Source of the DNA: Enterococcus sp. 5H
GTDB taxonomy: Bacteria > Bacillota > Bacilli > Lactobacillales > Enterococcaceae
Direction: 5' to 3'
Assembly (NCBI RefSeq): GCF_028128615.1
Contig: NZ_AMDP01000017.1
Span: 1-44,999, forward strand
DNA length: 44,999 nt
Every line of letters begins with the position of its first letter. Positions within the stretch are counted from its first letter, which is position 1. Both the position numbers and the translations under genes were made by a program. A model generated the notes under the pieces. The model had not been told where the DNA came from and searched no databases. It worked only from the letters and a program-made list of their open reading frames with translations. Shown here piece by piece: positions 29,701-36,547 of the stretch.

Positions 29701-30267
29701 GATGATGTTTATTCCGAAGAGTTTATCATAAGAGCAACAGAAATTACAGACCTGAATGGTCGACCAATTACGGAAATTAAGAAAGTGAACTATAAACCTG
29801 TAGCTAATTATGAAATGGAGTTACTGAAAGTTAGTGACAATGAAGTGCGTTTGGATGGGGCCGAGTTCACCTTAGTTCCTACTAATGGATCAGGACAACC
29901 ACAAGTTTCAACAGGGGATAAAGGAATCTTTAATTTCAAAGATTTAGAGCCTGATGTGGAATATACTTTAACCGAAACCAAAGCACCAGATGATTATTTC
30001 ATCAATAAAATACCATATACCTTTATCTTACGAACAGATGAAGACCCAGATGGAATTCTGGAAGTTTACTACAATGGAAACCTGTTGGAAGAAGGCAAGG
30101 ATTATGAATGGAATAGTACGCAACTAAAATTAAGCTTAGTGATGATTAACCGTAAATCTTCTATGCCGATTACCGGAAGTATTGGAATTATCGGTTTACT
30201 GATTGCAGGTACAACAGCGATTGGTATTGCTTATAACTTCCAACTTAAAAAGAAAAAATCAATGTAA
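23752..30267 (+). CDS. Giant sortase-anchored pilus tip adhesin with thioester domain and about 13 SpaA repeats
   Basis: A 2171-residue surface protein. After the signal (about 7-27) and a beta-rich N-terminal region comes a likely thioester domain: Cys323 in ALCVDIF, the only cysteine I could find, and Gln408 in GGQLRAW, similar to the TQxA motif. Such domains form an internal Cys-Gln thioester that can bond covalently to host targets. From about residue 593 roughly 13 SpaA/Cna-B domains follow, each with a Lys-x-Asp strand and an E-x-x-APxGY-like strand whose Lys and Glu usually form stabilising isopeptide bonds. The sorting signal is MPITG (2138-2142) plus helix and basic tail. Start 23752 follows AGGAGAAAGT. 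It is probably the pilus tip; the major pilin follows. Confidence 0.9.
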   Translation: MNKKQKLFAWISGIVLIMIVGLSSTMLASKSLLSAKEEINNDDEVVEIIFPSKPFERIEPSTTDTTKSTEDFVDITSNISLISVVPRDFPTDEPINESVIGAPFYLDLTFSINGEALNNLVGKKFVYDVPNKYINAFSSPESTIIINGEKVGSISEINSGATSVEFKFDSTLPESLQELDGNVQVTLKPIVRLKQELGNTNLDKRTDAVLKIQSNSEVQNLAFTDYPFTILPHTPGAFDWLANAENYGLTPPTLYGSSDYYWKTDVGIMANSFYAKINDADIRAKNPNYKGGIPESGHPYYFFGMSASPENGGQYYPDLVALCVDIFHSLVEGNGEKADLRDYVGDEAAAEIHYGLHMGAMLSETYGTGIGAGMDVSRGQTTTSSTPIKWTGSTENIYNQRQYMFGGQLRAWLIAAQENLNPAFRLDMDYDDLDPQSHKNGQWGSVDMDGTIKEIEDMIDEYKNMNYINEAPVGMKVGETKTIFNIPNNQEKFIHYVDYGASKGLDKVTLIDKNGTIGTSGEFTGHLSIKANTDIKEGDVNVVIRKNTSDLWNGDLGYDSLFDATQQKKAVLSMPKAYQPTKTISVFTEESDYNLEIQKTDQDGKFLTGAEFELRALDGSTSPVKTEEGNGKVKFSPLMPEVTYELTETKAPEGYQKKEGSYTIVMDTDGNLTVKEGTKTLVEGQDYIWDENNLVLSFQVKNTALLGDVELIKFDIEETSKTLSGAKFDLYKEGESTPIKTNLTTDSAGKLTVSGLAIGDYYFVEIQAPEGYDLPEGDDNRFEFSITKEDVSKGITVDVTAPNVKESTPVGSVRLYKHDSEDNKTSLEDAEFELYRKDGTLLRSELKTDSKGVISVSDLPIGEYYFLETKAPDGYETPKAPNNRFDFSITQSDTTVEKAVEVNISNIKFKKEIILTKTDADTGEPLPGVTFIIQSDYRGTGWNNQYILTGEQRKKFITDENGQIIINDQTYPGVIDQLIHDYTETDPNTGYRTLGYRFREIEAPEGYRSPGDPGGLKIEDLDAGKEFSVEIDIEALLSSNSQTLTYSLENYREEPRGSVRLYKYDSQNENIGLEGAEFSLYREDGTLLRTGLKTNSEGILLVSDLSFGKYYFVETKAPNGYFLNDSQYPFEITEEHVEVSLEIQVSNMKSPPRELTLTKIDEETGKPIPGVEFIIQYGQPTSSFRWIALSPENRPLDPPMHFTTDNNGQIIINDNTYPGLIDYMIRTYENPTTGGLRFREIHSPDGYEDPFPTDGYGRDSMENELLSEPYAKDIPMDQLIGSPLSNDPIELELMMTNKKETSNNSIIRVEKRDKSTGNLITDGEATFIIQSLKADNQWEMFGEEQTFTTTNGVAVIDDEELISSLKYYQGSENDQKYRFREIEAPEGYKDPQAPNPLDKKEPQGGVGDEFSAEFELDLENGADVKVIIENELEDDPVDRALTLRKQDYYSDAPLSGAEFVIEKYDAESETWKQVNSKTYTTNRNGTIELDDNEIKSFGSDYPIYITFREIKPPNGYEMPENPYSETITITADAVTPDYVVKENYAIPKNREMTFRKVDGSSNLPLGGAEFQLYKEDENGEYQLYDFFAYRTFETEANGEYLFEEEFELRYMENGNYKLKEVVAPEGYELPDDPFTEKFTVTDTGVSPTQIVKKNYKDSDFTLKKVDQNGRPVKGAKFELYKYPGPGATGNPYDYDGKYHWTDENGEIIIEQDDLEEMEDGVYFWREVEAPDGYEILEQDTRTFTIQSGRPNPTVISHVNYYEGRLLEFQKIDDRGDYAGLNGAVFQLEKEISPNNWQIVKDKTGKDITFTTEPTYDEDGDVKDSGMIYLGDYEIDQYGLTNGTYRLKEIEAPKGYELPADPYTDKFVIGDTAIRPDIIYKKNSRLSDRELIFKKVDGRDQSQGLAGAEFTFEYTSEYASYGEDWNTYEIWDKGKPETVIFTTNENGEIIFDEAQFYEIFRVNDIQKQKGRFKEVKAPDGYLLPDDVYSEEFIIRATEITDLNGRPITEIKKVNYKPVANYEMELLKVSDNEVRLDGAEFTLVPTNGSGQPQVSTGDKGIFNFKDLEPDVEYTLTETKAPDDYFINKIPYTFILRTDEDPDGILEVYYNGNLLEEGKDYEWNSTQLKLSLVMINRKSSMPITGSIGIIGLLIAGTTAIGIAYNFQLKKKKSM
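25528..30150 (+). repeat. Array of about 13 SpaA/Cna-B repeat units
   Basis: The coding repeat has a mean unit near 118 codons. Recurrent landmarks are LxKxD at the unit start, GAEF or GVxF about 12 residues later, and FREIEAPEGY or ETKAPDGY near the end. Units are diverged in sequence; the third and fifth are most alike (GSVRLYK...D...LLR). Confidence 0.8.
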
Positions 30268-30281
30268 CATCTAGGTTTTAA

Positions 30282-30323
30282 AGATTCATTTACTGTTAAT
30301 CAAATATAGTGGTAAATGAATCT
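30282..30323 (+). other. Hairpin between tip adhesin and major pilin genes
   Basis: AGATTCATTTAC (30282-30293) pairs perfectly with 30312-30323, with an 18-base loop and no following T-run. It may be a partial terminator or an RNA-processing or stability element between two genes needed in different amounts. Confidence 0.5.
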
Positions 30324-30341
30324 GCCTAATACTAGTTATTC

Positions 30342-30359
30342 AGTATTCAAATGAATACT
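30342..30359. promoter_or_regulatory. 18-bp palindrome upstream of the major pilin
   Basis: AGTATTCA and TGAATACT flank two A residues in a perfect palindrome 46 bases before the pilin start. It could be a regulator binding site or a small hairpin near the ribosome binding site. No promoter pair is obvious beside it. Confidence 0.35.
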
Positions 30360-30405
30360 TTATATAGCTTTACCACCCAAATATACGAAGAAAGAAGGAA
30401 AAAGA

Positions 30406-32412
30406 ATGAATAAATCGAAGCTAAAGAATCTAATTTTAACACTTGCTTTAGCTCTACCTTTGATCCTAACATCCGTAACCGGATTTGTTCAGGCTCAAGC
30501 GAAAGACATGAATATTCAAAGTACTGGGAGTTTAACGATTCATAAATTATTAAATCCAAATTATCGTGAGCCTGGAACAGTAGGTGAGGATGATGAATTT
30601 GAGGGAGACGGAACAAATACAGGAAACAATGTGAACGGCGGCGCTGCAATTAGCGGAAAACCGTTGGCTGGTGTTGGCTTTACCATTGTTGGTCGTTTGA
30701 CTGATGCTCAAGTCAATGCTCTTGAAGACAGTAATGGAAACATTAGCCAAGCGAAAGCAGATGAATTTTTGGCAAACACACCCGCTGGATTAGAGAAACA
30801 TACAGGTGTGACAAAAGCCGATGGAACAGTAACATTTGATAACTTACCTGTAAACACAAACGAATTGGATAACAATCGTTGGTTAGTGGTAGAAACAAGC
30901 AAACCCGATACGGTAGATAAAGCTGCGGCACCAGTGATTGTCAATGTGCCAACAGGTACACCGGAATCAAGCACAAACAACTATAACTACGATGTTAACT
31001 TATATGTAAAAAACTATGCGTCAGGTGAACCGGAAATTGAAAAAGAAATTGACAAACCAACGCATAGTACAGGCGATCGTGTACAATATACACTAAAAAT
31101 TACTGATCTACCTGATGATTTAGCTAACTACAACCGTTTAGAAGTCTATGATCCATTGGATGAGCGTTTGAGCTTATTAGGTGACACACCACATGCGGAA
31201 TCTTTAGGAACAGTTACACTAAAGAGTAAAGACGGGACTGTGAAACAAACATTCACCTCACACATTACGGACAATCCAGCAACTACTGCAGAAAACACGC
31301 CAGCAGGAAATGATGTCCTAATTCGTACAGGTAAAACGACAGAAGATAAAAAAGATCAATATATTTACTGGGCATTCACTGAAGAAGGAATTGCGAAATT
31401 AACAGACCTAGAACAAGGCGATTATATCGAGTTACCCTTTGAAGTCATGGTTAACGAAAAAGCAAACTCAAATGTAGCGATTCCCAATGATGGTGAATTA
31501 GGTTTTGAAAACAAGCCAGGAAACAACGGAACAAAACCTGTTGATCCAGAAAATCCTGGTACGCCAGGACCAGAAGATCCAGTTTATGGACCCGGAAAAC
31601 CAACAGAAGTTGTCAATACGATTTTTGGTAAAAAAGATTTTGTGAAAACAGATGCCGATACAAATGCGCCGTTACAAGGAGCAGAATTTATCGTCAAAGA
31701 TACACCGAAACAAGCGATTAATACAGTAGACGCTGCTGGTAATAAAGTAGAATTACCAGCAGGTGAAGAAATTTATGCCGTCATCGAAAACGGACGTGTG
31801 GTTCGTTGGACAGCGGATAAAAATGAAGCAACACCAGTCACATCAGGAGCCGATGGTAAATTTTCAGTAGACGGATTGGCTTATACGAATGAAGTAAATT
31901 ATAGCAAACAATACATTTTTGCTGAACAAGGACCACTATTAACAGGCGACGGTAGTGTCTACCAACCAGAAAAAACAGTGACACAAAAATATATTTATGT
32001 GGCAGCCAACCCACGTACCTCAGCAACAACACAAGCAGATATTGAAGCAGAAATCCAAGCAATTTTAGATGCAGAAGGACATGAGAACTGGGTATTCTAC
32101 AAAGAATCAGAAACAAATCCAGCGCAAATTGATTTCTTAGGCAACCAAATTCATGATTATGCTTTGGAAGAAACAAAAGCACCAAATGGCTATGTTCCAT
32201 TGAAAAATGATGTGAAGTTCACTGTACCAGGTGAGCAAACAGGAACAGATGCGAATGGTCGTCCAATTTATGACAATCCAGCAATCAATGTACCAAATAA
32301 GAAAACACCTGGTATGCCGATTACAGGTGGTATGGGAACGATTATTTTCCTAGTTGCAGGTTTATTATTAATGGGTGGCGCATACAAATTACGTAAAGGC
32401 AAGAACGCGTAA
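30406..32412 (+). CDS. Major pilin, sortase-polymerised (EbpC/SpaH-like)
   Basis: A 668-residue shaft pilin. The signal peptide probably ends after Ala32 (VQAQA). The N-terminal domain includes NLYVKN with Lys202 in the position of the VYPKN pilin motif, whose Lys is joined to the sorting-signal Thr of the next subunit. Mid-protein domains follow, a C-terminal SpaA-like domain carries the E-box YALEETKAPNGY, and the sorting signal MPITG (637-641) precedes a hydrophobic helix and basic tail. AGAAAGAAGGAAAAAG precedes the start. It shares the MPITG signal with the upstream giant adhesin, so one sortase probably handles both. No pilin-specific sortase adjoins it; class C sortases lie 5.4 kb downstream. 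Confidence 0.92.
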   Translation: MNKSKLKNLILTLALALPLILTSVTGFVQAQAKDMNIQSTGSLTIHKLLNPNYREPGTVGEDDEFEGDGTNTGNNVNGGAAISGKPLAGVGFTIVGRLTDAQVNALEDSNGNISQAKADEFLANTPAGLEKHTGVTKADGTVTFDNLPVNTNELDNNRWLVVETSKPDTVDKAAAPVIVNVPTGTPESSTNNYNYDVNLYVKNYASGEPEIEKEIDKPTHSTGDRVQYTLKITDLPDDLANYNRLEVYDPLDERLSLLGDTPHAESLGTVTLKSKDGTVKQTFTSHITDNPATTAENTPAGNDVLIRTGKTTEDKKDQYIYWAFTEEGIAKLTDLEQGDYIELPFEVMVNEKANSNVAIPNDGELGFENKPGNNGTKPVDPENPGTPGPEDPVYGPGKPTEVVNTIFGKKDFVKTDADTNAPLQGAEFIVKDTPKQAINTVDAAGNKVELPAGEEIYAVIENGRVVRWTADKNEATPVTSGADGKFSVDGLAYTNEVNYSKQYIFAEQGPLLTGDGSVYQPEKTVTQKYIYVAANPRTSATTQADIEAEIQAILDAEGHENWVFYKESETNPAQIDFLGNQIHDYALEETKAPNGYVPLKNDVKFTVPGEQTGTDANGRPIYDNPAINVPNKKTPGMPITGGMGTIIFLVAGLLLMGGAYKLRKGKNA

Positions 32413-32465
32413 TCAGGTAAATACAATTATTTCTCGTTATTTTGGCAGGAAATATGTATAACACT

Positions 32466-32522
32466 AAAATGCTTGTGTCTTATCTACCTGGAACATGGGT
32501 AGATAAGACACAAGCATTTTCT
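32466..32522 (+). terminator. Perfect 23-bp hairpin after the major pilin
   Basis: Bases 32466-32488 and 32498-32520 are perfect inverted repeats with a nine-base loop; the stem ends AAAA/TTTT. The T-run is short (four), but the stem is very stable. It probably terminates the pilus transcript and may stabilise its 3' end. Confidence 0.75.
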
Positions 32523-32572
32523 GTTAAAAGAATGATTTAAAAATAGAAACGAAAGGAGTGAGAAACTACTTT

Positions 32573-34915
32573 ATGAAAAGAAAAAAAATAACAATCTTTG
32601 GTGCTACTCTTGTTGGCCTAATCTCTTTGGGCTTAATCATTCAAAAACCAGCGACTGATATTAAAGCAGCAGAGGAAGAATTGAATTCAGAAGTGGTTGA
32701 CTCCCTAGACCAGACAACGACCGAATTACCATTTGACTTGGATTCATCAGGTATGGAAATGAGCGAACAGGCGGATAGTTTACTCATTGAGCCCAGAGCT
32801 ACAGGAACGCTGTATGAGTCTGCAGCTGGAATTGTTGCAAAAGGAGATGAGGCTAGTTTAAAACAAGGAGTGTTTGCTGATGGTTGGATGTTATCACCTC
32901 ATAGTGGTCCATACACATTTAACCCATATCCAGGATTAGCATTGACATCTGGCTGGTATACAAGTGACTCTATTTGGGGCTCAGCTAGAGAGTATGCCTC
33001 GCAAGCACGTTATAAAGTAAATGCGGATAACTGCATTACCTTTGGCTCACGCTTTAATACGGGTGTTTATCCCACACCTCCGGATCAGGGTAGTCTTATC
33101 AGTGAAGCAATGCTTAGCGTGAAAAAACCTGGAATTTCAGTTGTTCCAAATACATCTGTCAGTCTATCTATGGGATACAAATTTACAGGATTGGATCTTT
33201 CTTTTAATGGAAGTTATCCAGTATACATGCTGGCTTGGTATTTTGATGTGAATGGTAAATTTATTTCGAATAGTATGGTTTACCCATCTGCATCAACTGT
33301 AACAACCAATAATCAATGGAATAAGTTGAATGGATCAGTGAGAGTACCACCTAGTGCCCACTCAATGGCAGTTGGGATTTATCCGATGACAGCAGGTAAA
33401 CCAAATGAGTTTTATGATCTAGATATAAAAGATATCAAAGTAACAGGAGAGATTCCTCCACCAGTAGCTGCAGCTCCAATTACTGTAAAATACGTCAATC
33501 AAAATAATGCGGAAATTGCACCAACAAAAACGCATACTGGTAATGTGGGAGACGCCTATACCTTAACGTCAGAAAACATAGACGGCTATACTTGGAACGG
33601 AGTCTATCCAGATAATTGGAATGGGGTTATGACGAAAACACCACTGACTCTGACATACAAATATAATGGAAACACAGTAACCAATGTTTATGCACAATAT
33701 CTTGATGTAGACACAAATAAATCAATTAAAACACAAACAACCTTGCCAGCCGGTAGAGTTGGAAATACCTATACGCAACCGACTGTCCCAACTATTGAAG
33801 GATATGAATGGGTTAAAACAGAAGGTGGTTCCGGCACATATACTGCAAAAGCTCAGTATATTAAATACTATTATAAAAACACGTCATTAACCTACAATCT
33901 TGAAGCAAAAGGAAGCCAACAAAACTATTACAACACCGATCAACAGCCAAGTGCAGCTGACCGACTTAAATGGGTAACTTCTGAAATTGTTTCAAGTCGA
34001 GGAGAAAAAACACCTGTAGATGCAACTTCTGTAACGATTACAGGACGCAAAAACGGCGGCAGTACAATCACGACAGATAAAATAGATATGAGTTTAACAG
34101 GTACCAATACCTATTTGGTTACTGTGAAAGCTCGTTTCGATGGCGAGGAATACACAGAAACAAATGTGGAAGTCCCGATTGCAATTAATGAAGTGACATA
34201 TACGTTATCAGCCGATTCTGCAGGAAAACAAAAATTTATTCAAGAGAGTGAACCGGCCATTGAACTAAAAGACTGGGTGAAAAATGTTCGCTTGAAAGAA
34301 AATGAACATCCTGAACTAGAGGCTTTTGAGCCAGATAATTATACAGTTACTTTCAAAACACCAAATGCTTTAGATACCTCTGCTGTGGGTGAGAAAATCT
34401 ACACACTAGAAGTACAAACAACCTACAATGGTAAAACATATACAACAACAGTGGATGTGCCAGTGGAAATAGTCGCGGGGGAACTATCGTTAAATGTTCC
34501 TACTGTTTTAGGCTTTGAAGACGCGCTTGCACAAACAAGCAAAAAACAAGTGGTTAGTAGAAAAGATCCGGATTGGGCAATTAAAGTAGAAGATACACGA
34601 GCGGCTTCACAACGAACGGACTGGGATTTAAACGTTCGAATCGTCGATGATTTTACACTAAACTCATCTGATAATCGTAAACATAGTTTATCCGATATCT
34701 TAGTGTACAAAGAAAATGCAGCTAGTGACTCGGTTTTCCTAAGCGAAGCAACTTATCCGATCCTAAAAAGCCCATCTGCTTTATCAGATGAAGTAACCAA
34801 AAAATGGTCAGCCGAATCAGGTTTCTTACTGGAAGTTAGCCGTTTGAAATCATTGCAGATCAAAGATGGTGAATATGATGCAACGCTAGAATTTCAATTG
34901 TTAATGGGACCATAG
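32573..34915 (+). CDS. Large WxL adhesin with MucBP-like domains
   Basis: A 780-residue exported protein. After a signal peptide (about 6-28) and acidic spacer comes a beta-sandwich-like region (about 80-295; a carbohydrate-binding fold is possible). Two MucBP-like domains (about 302-437; VKYVNQNNAEIAPT and VYAQYLDVDTNKS), Ig-like repeats (about 440-640) and a C-terminal WxL domain with WDL follow; the usual second Trp is Phe in EFQLLMGP. The ATG at 32573 is chosen because it opens the signal peptide; GGAG is about 14 bases upstream, and an in-frame GTG at 32558 overlaps that site. It starts the second WxL operon. Confidence 0.85.
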   Translation: MKRKKITIFGATLVGLISLGLIIQKPATDIKAAEEELNSEVVDSLDQTTTELPFDLDSSGMEMSEQADSLLIEPRATGTLYESAAGIVAKGDEASLKQGVFADGWMLSPHSGPYTFNPYPGLALTSGWYTSDSIWGSAREYASQARYKVNADNCITFGSRFNTGVYPTPPDQGSLISEAMLSVKKPGISVVPNTSVSLSMGYKFTGLDLSFNGSYPVYMLAWYFDVNGKFISNSMVYPSASTVTTNNQWNKLNGSVRVPPSAHSMAVGIYPMTAGKPNEFYDLDIKDIKVTGEIPPPVAAAPITVKYVNQNNAEIAPTKTHTGNVGDAYTLTSENIDGYTWNGVYPDNWNGVMTKTPLTLTYKYNGNTVTNVYAQYLDVDTNKSIKTQTTLPAGRVGNTYTQPTVPTIEGYEWVKTEGGSGTYTAKAQYIKYYYKNTSLTYNLEAKGSQQNYYNTDQQPSAADRLKWVTSEIVSSRGEKTPVDATSVTITGRKNGGSTITTDKIDMSLTGTNTYLVTVKARFDGEEYTETNVEVPIAINEVTYTLSADSAGKQKFIQESEPAIELKDWVKNVRLKENEHPELEAFEPDNYTVTFKTPNALDTSAVGEKIYTLEVQTTYNGKTYTTTVDVPVEIVAGELSLNVPTVLGFEDALAQTSKKQVVSRKDPDWAIKVEDTRAASQRTDWDLNVRIVDDFTLNSSDNRKHSLSDILVYKENAASDSVFLSEATYPILKSPSALSDEVTKKWSAESGFLLEVSRLKSLQIKDGEYDATLEFQLLMGP

Positions 34916-34931
34916 AGGGAGGAGAAGAAAT

Positions 34932-35321
34932 ATGAACAAAATTAAAAAAATAATGATTATTTTAGTCCTCCTTCTTTGTGTGATGTGGTCAGGAGCACAG
35001 GTTGGGACGGCACAAAACGTTGACTCGCCGACTACTGGAGGCGTTCGTTTTAAAGTCAGTGAAGAGAATACTTCTGATTCAAGTGATACTAATAAACCTT
35101 CAGATAATAATTCTAACGGTAATTCAAACAACATGGACGATGATTCTGGAAAAGATTTAAGTAAAAATTCAGTAGAGCCTATTCCAAATAAGAGTTCCGG
35201 AAAATCTAGTTCTTTACCAAGTATGGGCGAAGTAGCATTACGAAGCTTACCAATAATGGGCATAATCGTGATAGTTTTAGCTATATATCTGTTTATGAAA
35301 AAGAAGAATAAAGAAAATTAA
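34932..35321 (+). CDS. Small CscD-like protein with degenerate sorting signal LPSMG
   Basis: A 129-residue protein: signal peptide (about 1-28), a short motif TTGGVRFKVSEE, a Ser/Asn/Asp-rich linker, then LPSMG followed by a hydrophobic helix and basic tail. Its position 16 bases after the WxL adhesin and its layout match the small LPXTG protein of the other WxL operon, but the essential Thr is Met. It may therefore stay as a membrane protein instead of being sorted. The mature N-terminus resembles that of the next WxL protein (TTNGKVKFSVDKD). GGGAGGAG precedes the start. Confidence 0.8.
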   Translation: MNKIKKIMIILVLLLCVMWSGAQVGTAQNVDSPTTGGVRFKVSEENTSDSSDTNKPSDNNSNGNSNNMDDDSGKDLSKNSVEPIPNKSSGKSSSLPSMGEVALRSLPIMGIIVIVLAIYLFMKKKNKEN

Positions 35322-35567
35322 CAATGAATTAAGGGTGAACTGAAAGACTTACTGTTGAAACATTACTTTTAAAGTCTATATCAAAGTTATTTACTTTTTC
35401 TATATGCTGTATATTTAGTCGCTTAATCAGACATAATTGGTAAAAAGAACTGCTCATTTTTCTTTTATACTAATGTAGTCATGAGTCAAAGAAAACCTGT
35501 TAGCGAATACAGCAGGTAGAAAAAGTTAAAATATATAAACTAAAACATAGAATGGAGAATAATTATA

Positions 35568-36368
35568 ATGAAAACAACAAAATTAATCGCAATCGGTTTA
35601 GTAAGTTTAAGTGCAATTGGGCTAGGAAGTACAATCGCAAATGCAGGTGCAATCGATGGTGATCCTATTTCAGCAACTACGAACGGGAAAGTGAAGTTTT
35701 CTGTTGATAAAGATGGTGACGGCAGTATCACTGATCCAGGAGGGGAAGATGGTGGAACGGTTGTTCCTGAAGATAAACCAGGCGGGAACGGCAATACGAC
35801 TGATCCAGATTTGAAAATCAATTTTGTACCGAATTTTGTTTTTACGGATGCAACAGGAGATGAAACGGTAGAATACAACACGCAAAAAGGCGGCACGTAT
35901 CAAGCAATGAAACAATCAGTGAAGAAATATGATGAAGATGGGAAACAAGTTGGCGGCGTCCAAGAAATTGAAAACTTTGCTCAAATTTTCAACTCAGATG
36001 CCATTGACAACTGGACATTCACTGTGACGGCGGGTCAATTTGAGTTAGACGGTGAAGGATCAAAGAAACAGCCTAAAATGGTGATGTCAATCAACAATAT
36101 TGAAATGGCAACAGGGACAAATAATTATGGTACACAAGCAAAAGTTACAGGTGGTGAAGGAGCTGCGAAATTATTGACACCAGGTCAGGCTGTAGCAATC
36201 GGTTCATACACAGATACTGATGGTGAGGGAGCAATTAATTCTTTTGAATTCAATTCATCAGCAAATAAAGCAGGCGTAACATTAGATGTACCCAAAGGTT
36301 TATCTATTTCAAATGCAGATGCTTATACTGCAAACTTAACTTGGACAGCTGTTTCAGACGTTAAATAA
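35568..36368 (+). CDS. WxL-domain cell surface protein 3
   Basis: A 266-residue secreted protein with a signal peptide ending near NAGAID (about residue 27). An acidic Gly/Asp-rich linker contains DKDGDGSITD (47-56), reminiscent of a calcium loop. The WxL domain has variant signatures: NWTFTV and a C-terminal LTWTAVSDVK, so neither is the strict W-x-L form. ATGGAGAAT precedes the start. It is 246 bases after the small sorting-signal gene, a gap with no clear promoter, and before a terminator. Confidence 0.85.
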   Translation: MKTTKLIAIGLVSLSAIGLGSTIANAGAIDGDPISATTNGKVKFSVDKDGDGSITDPGGEDGGTVVPEDKPGGNGNTTDPDLKINFVPNFVFTDATGDETVEYNTQKGGTYQAMKQSVKKYDEDGKQVGGVQEIENFAQIFNSDAIDNWTFTVTAGQFELDGEGSKKQPKMVMSINNIEMATGTNNYGTQAKVTGGEGAAKLLTPGQAVAIGSYTDTDGEGAINSFEFNSSANKAGVTLDVPKGLSISNADAYTANLTWTAVSDVK

Positions 36369-36390
36369 TTCTAGTTACAGCTATCTTGAG

Positions 36391-36430
36391 ACTGAGATAA
36401 AGCTTGTTTAGTTCTATCTCAGTTTTTTTT
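36391..36430 (+). terminator. Terminator after WxL protein 3
   Basis: ACTGAGATA (36391-36399) pairs perfectly with TATCTCAGT (36415-36423) and is followed by a run of T. Confidence 0.85.
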
Positions 36431-36547
36431 AAAATGAATTAAAGATAGGATAGAAGCAAGCTTCATTTGAATTATTTTATCTAAGTTTTGAAAGTTCCTG
36501 TTTCTATCCTAAGTTTAGTTCGTTAATCGAGTAAGAAAGGTGAGTAT

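Noticed and set aside
25528-30150. Regular repeats considered as a CRISPR or intergenic array
   Set aside because: They are diverged coding SpaA/Cna-B domains in one long frame, without conserved DNA repeats and spacers.
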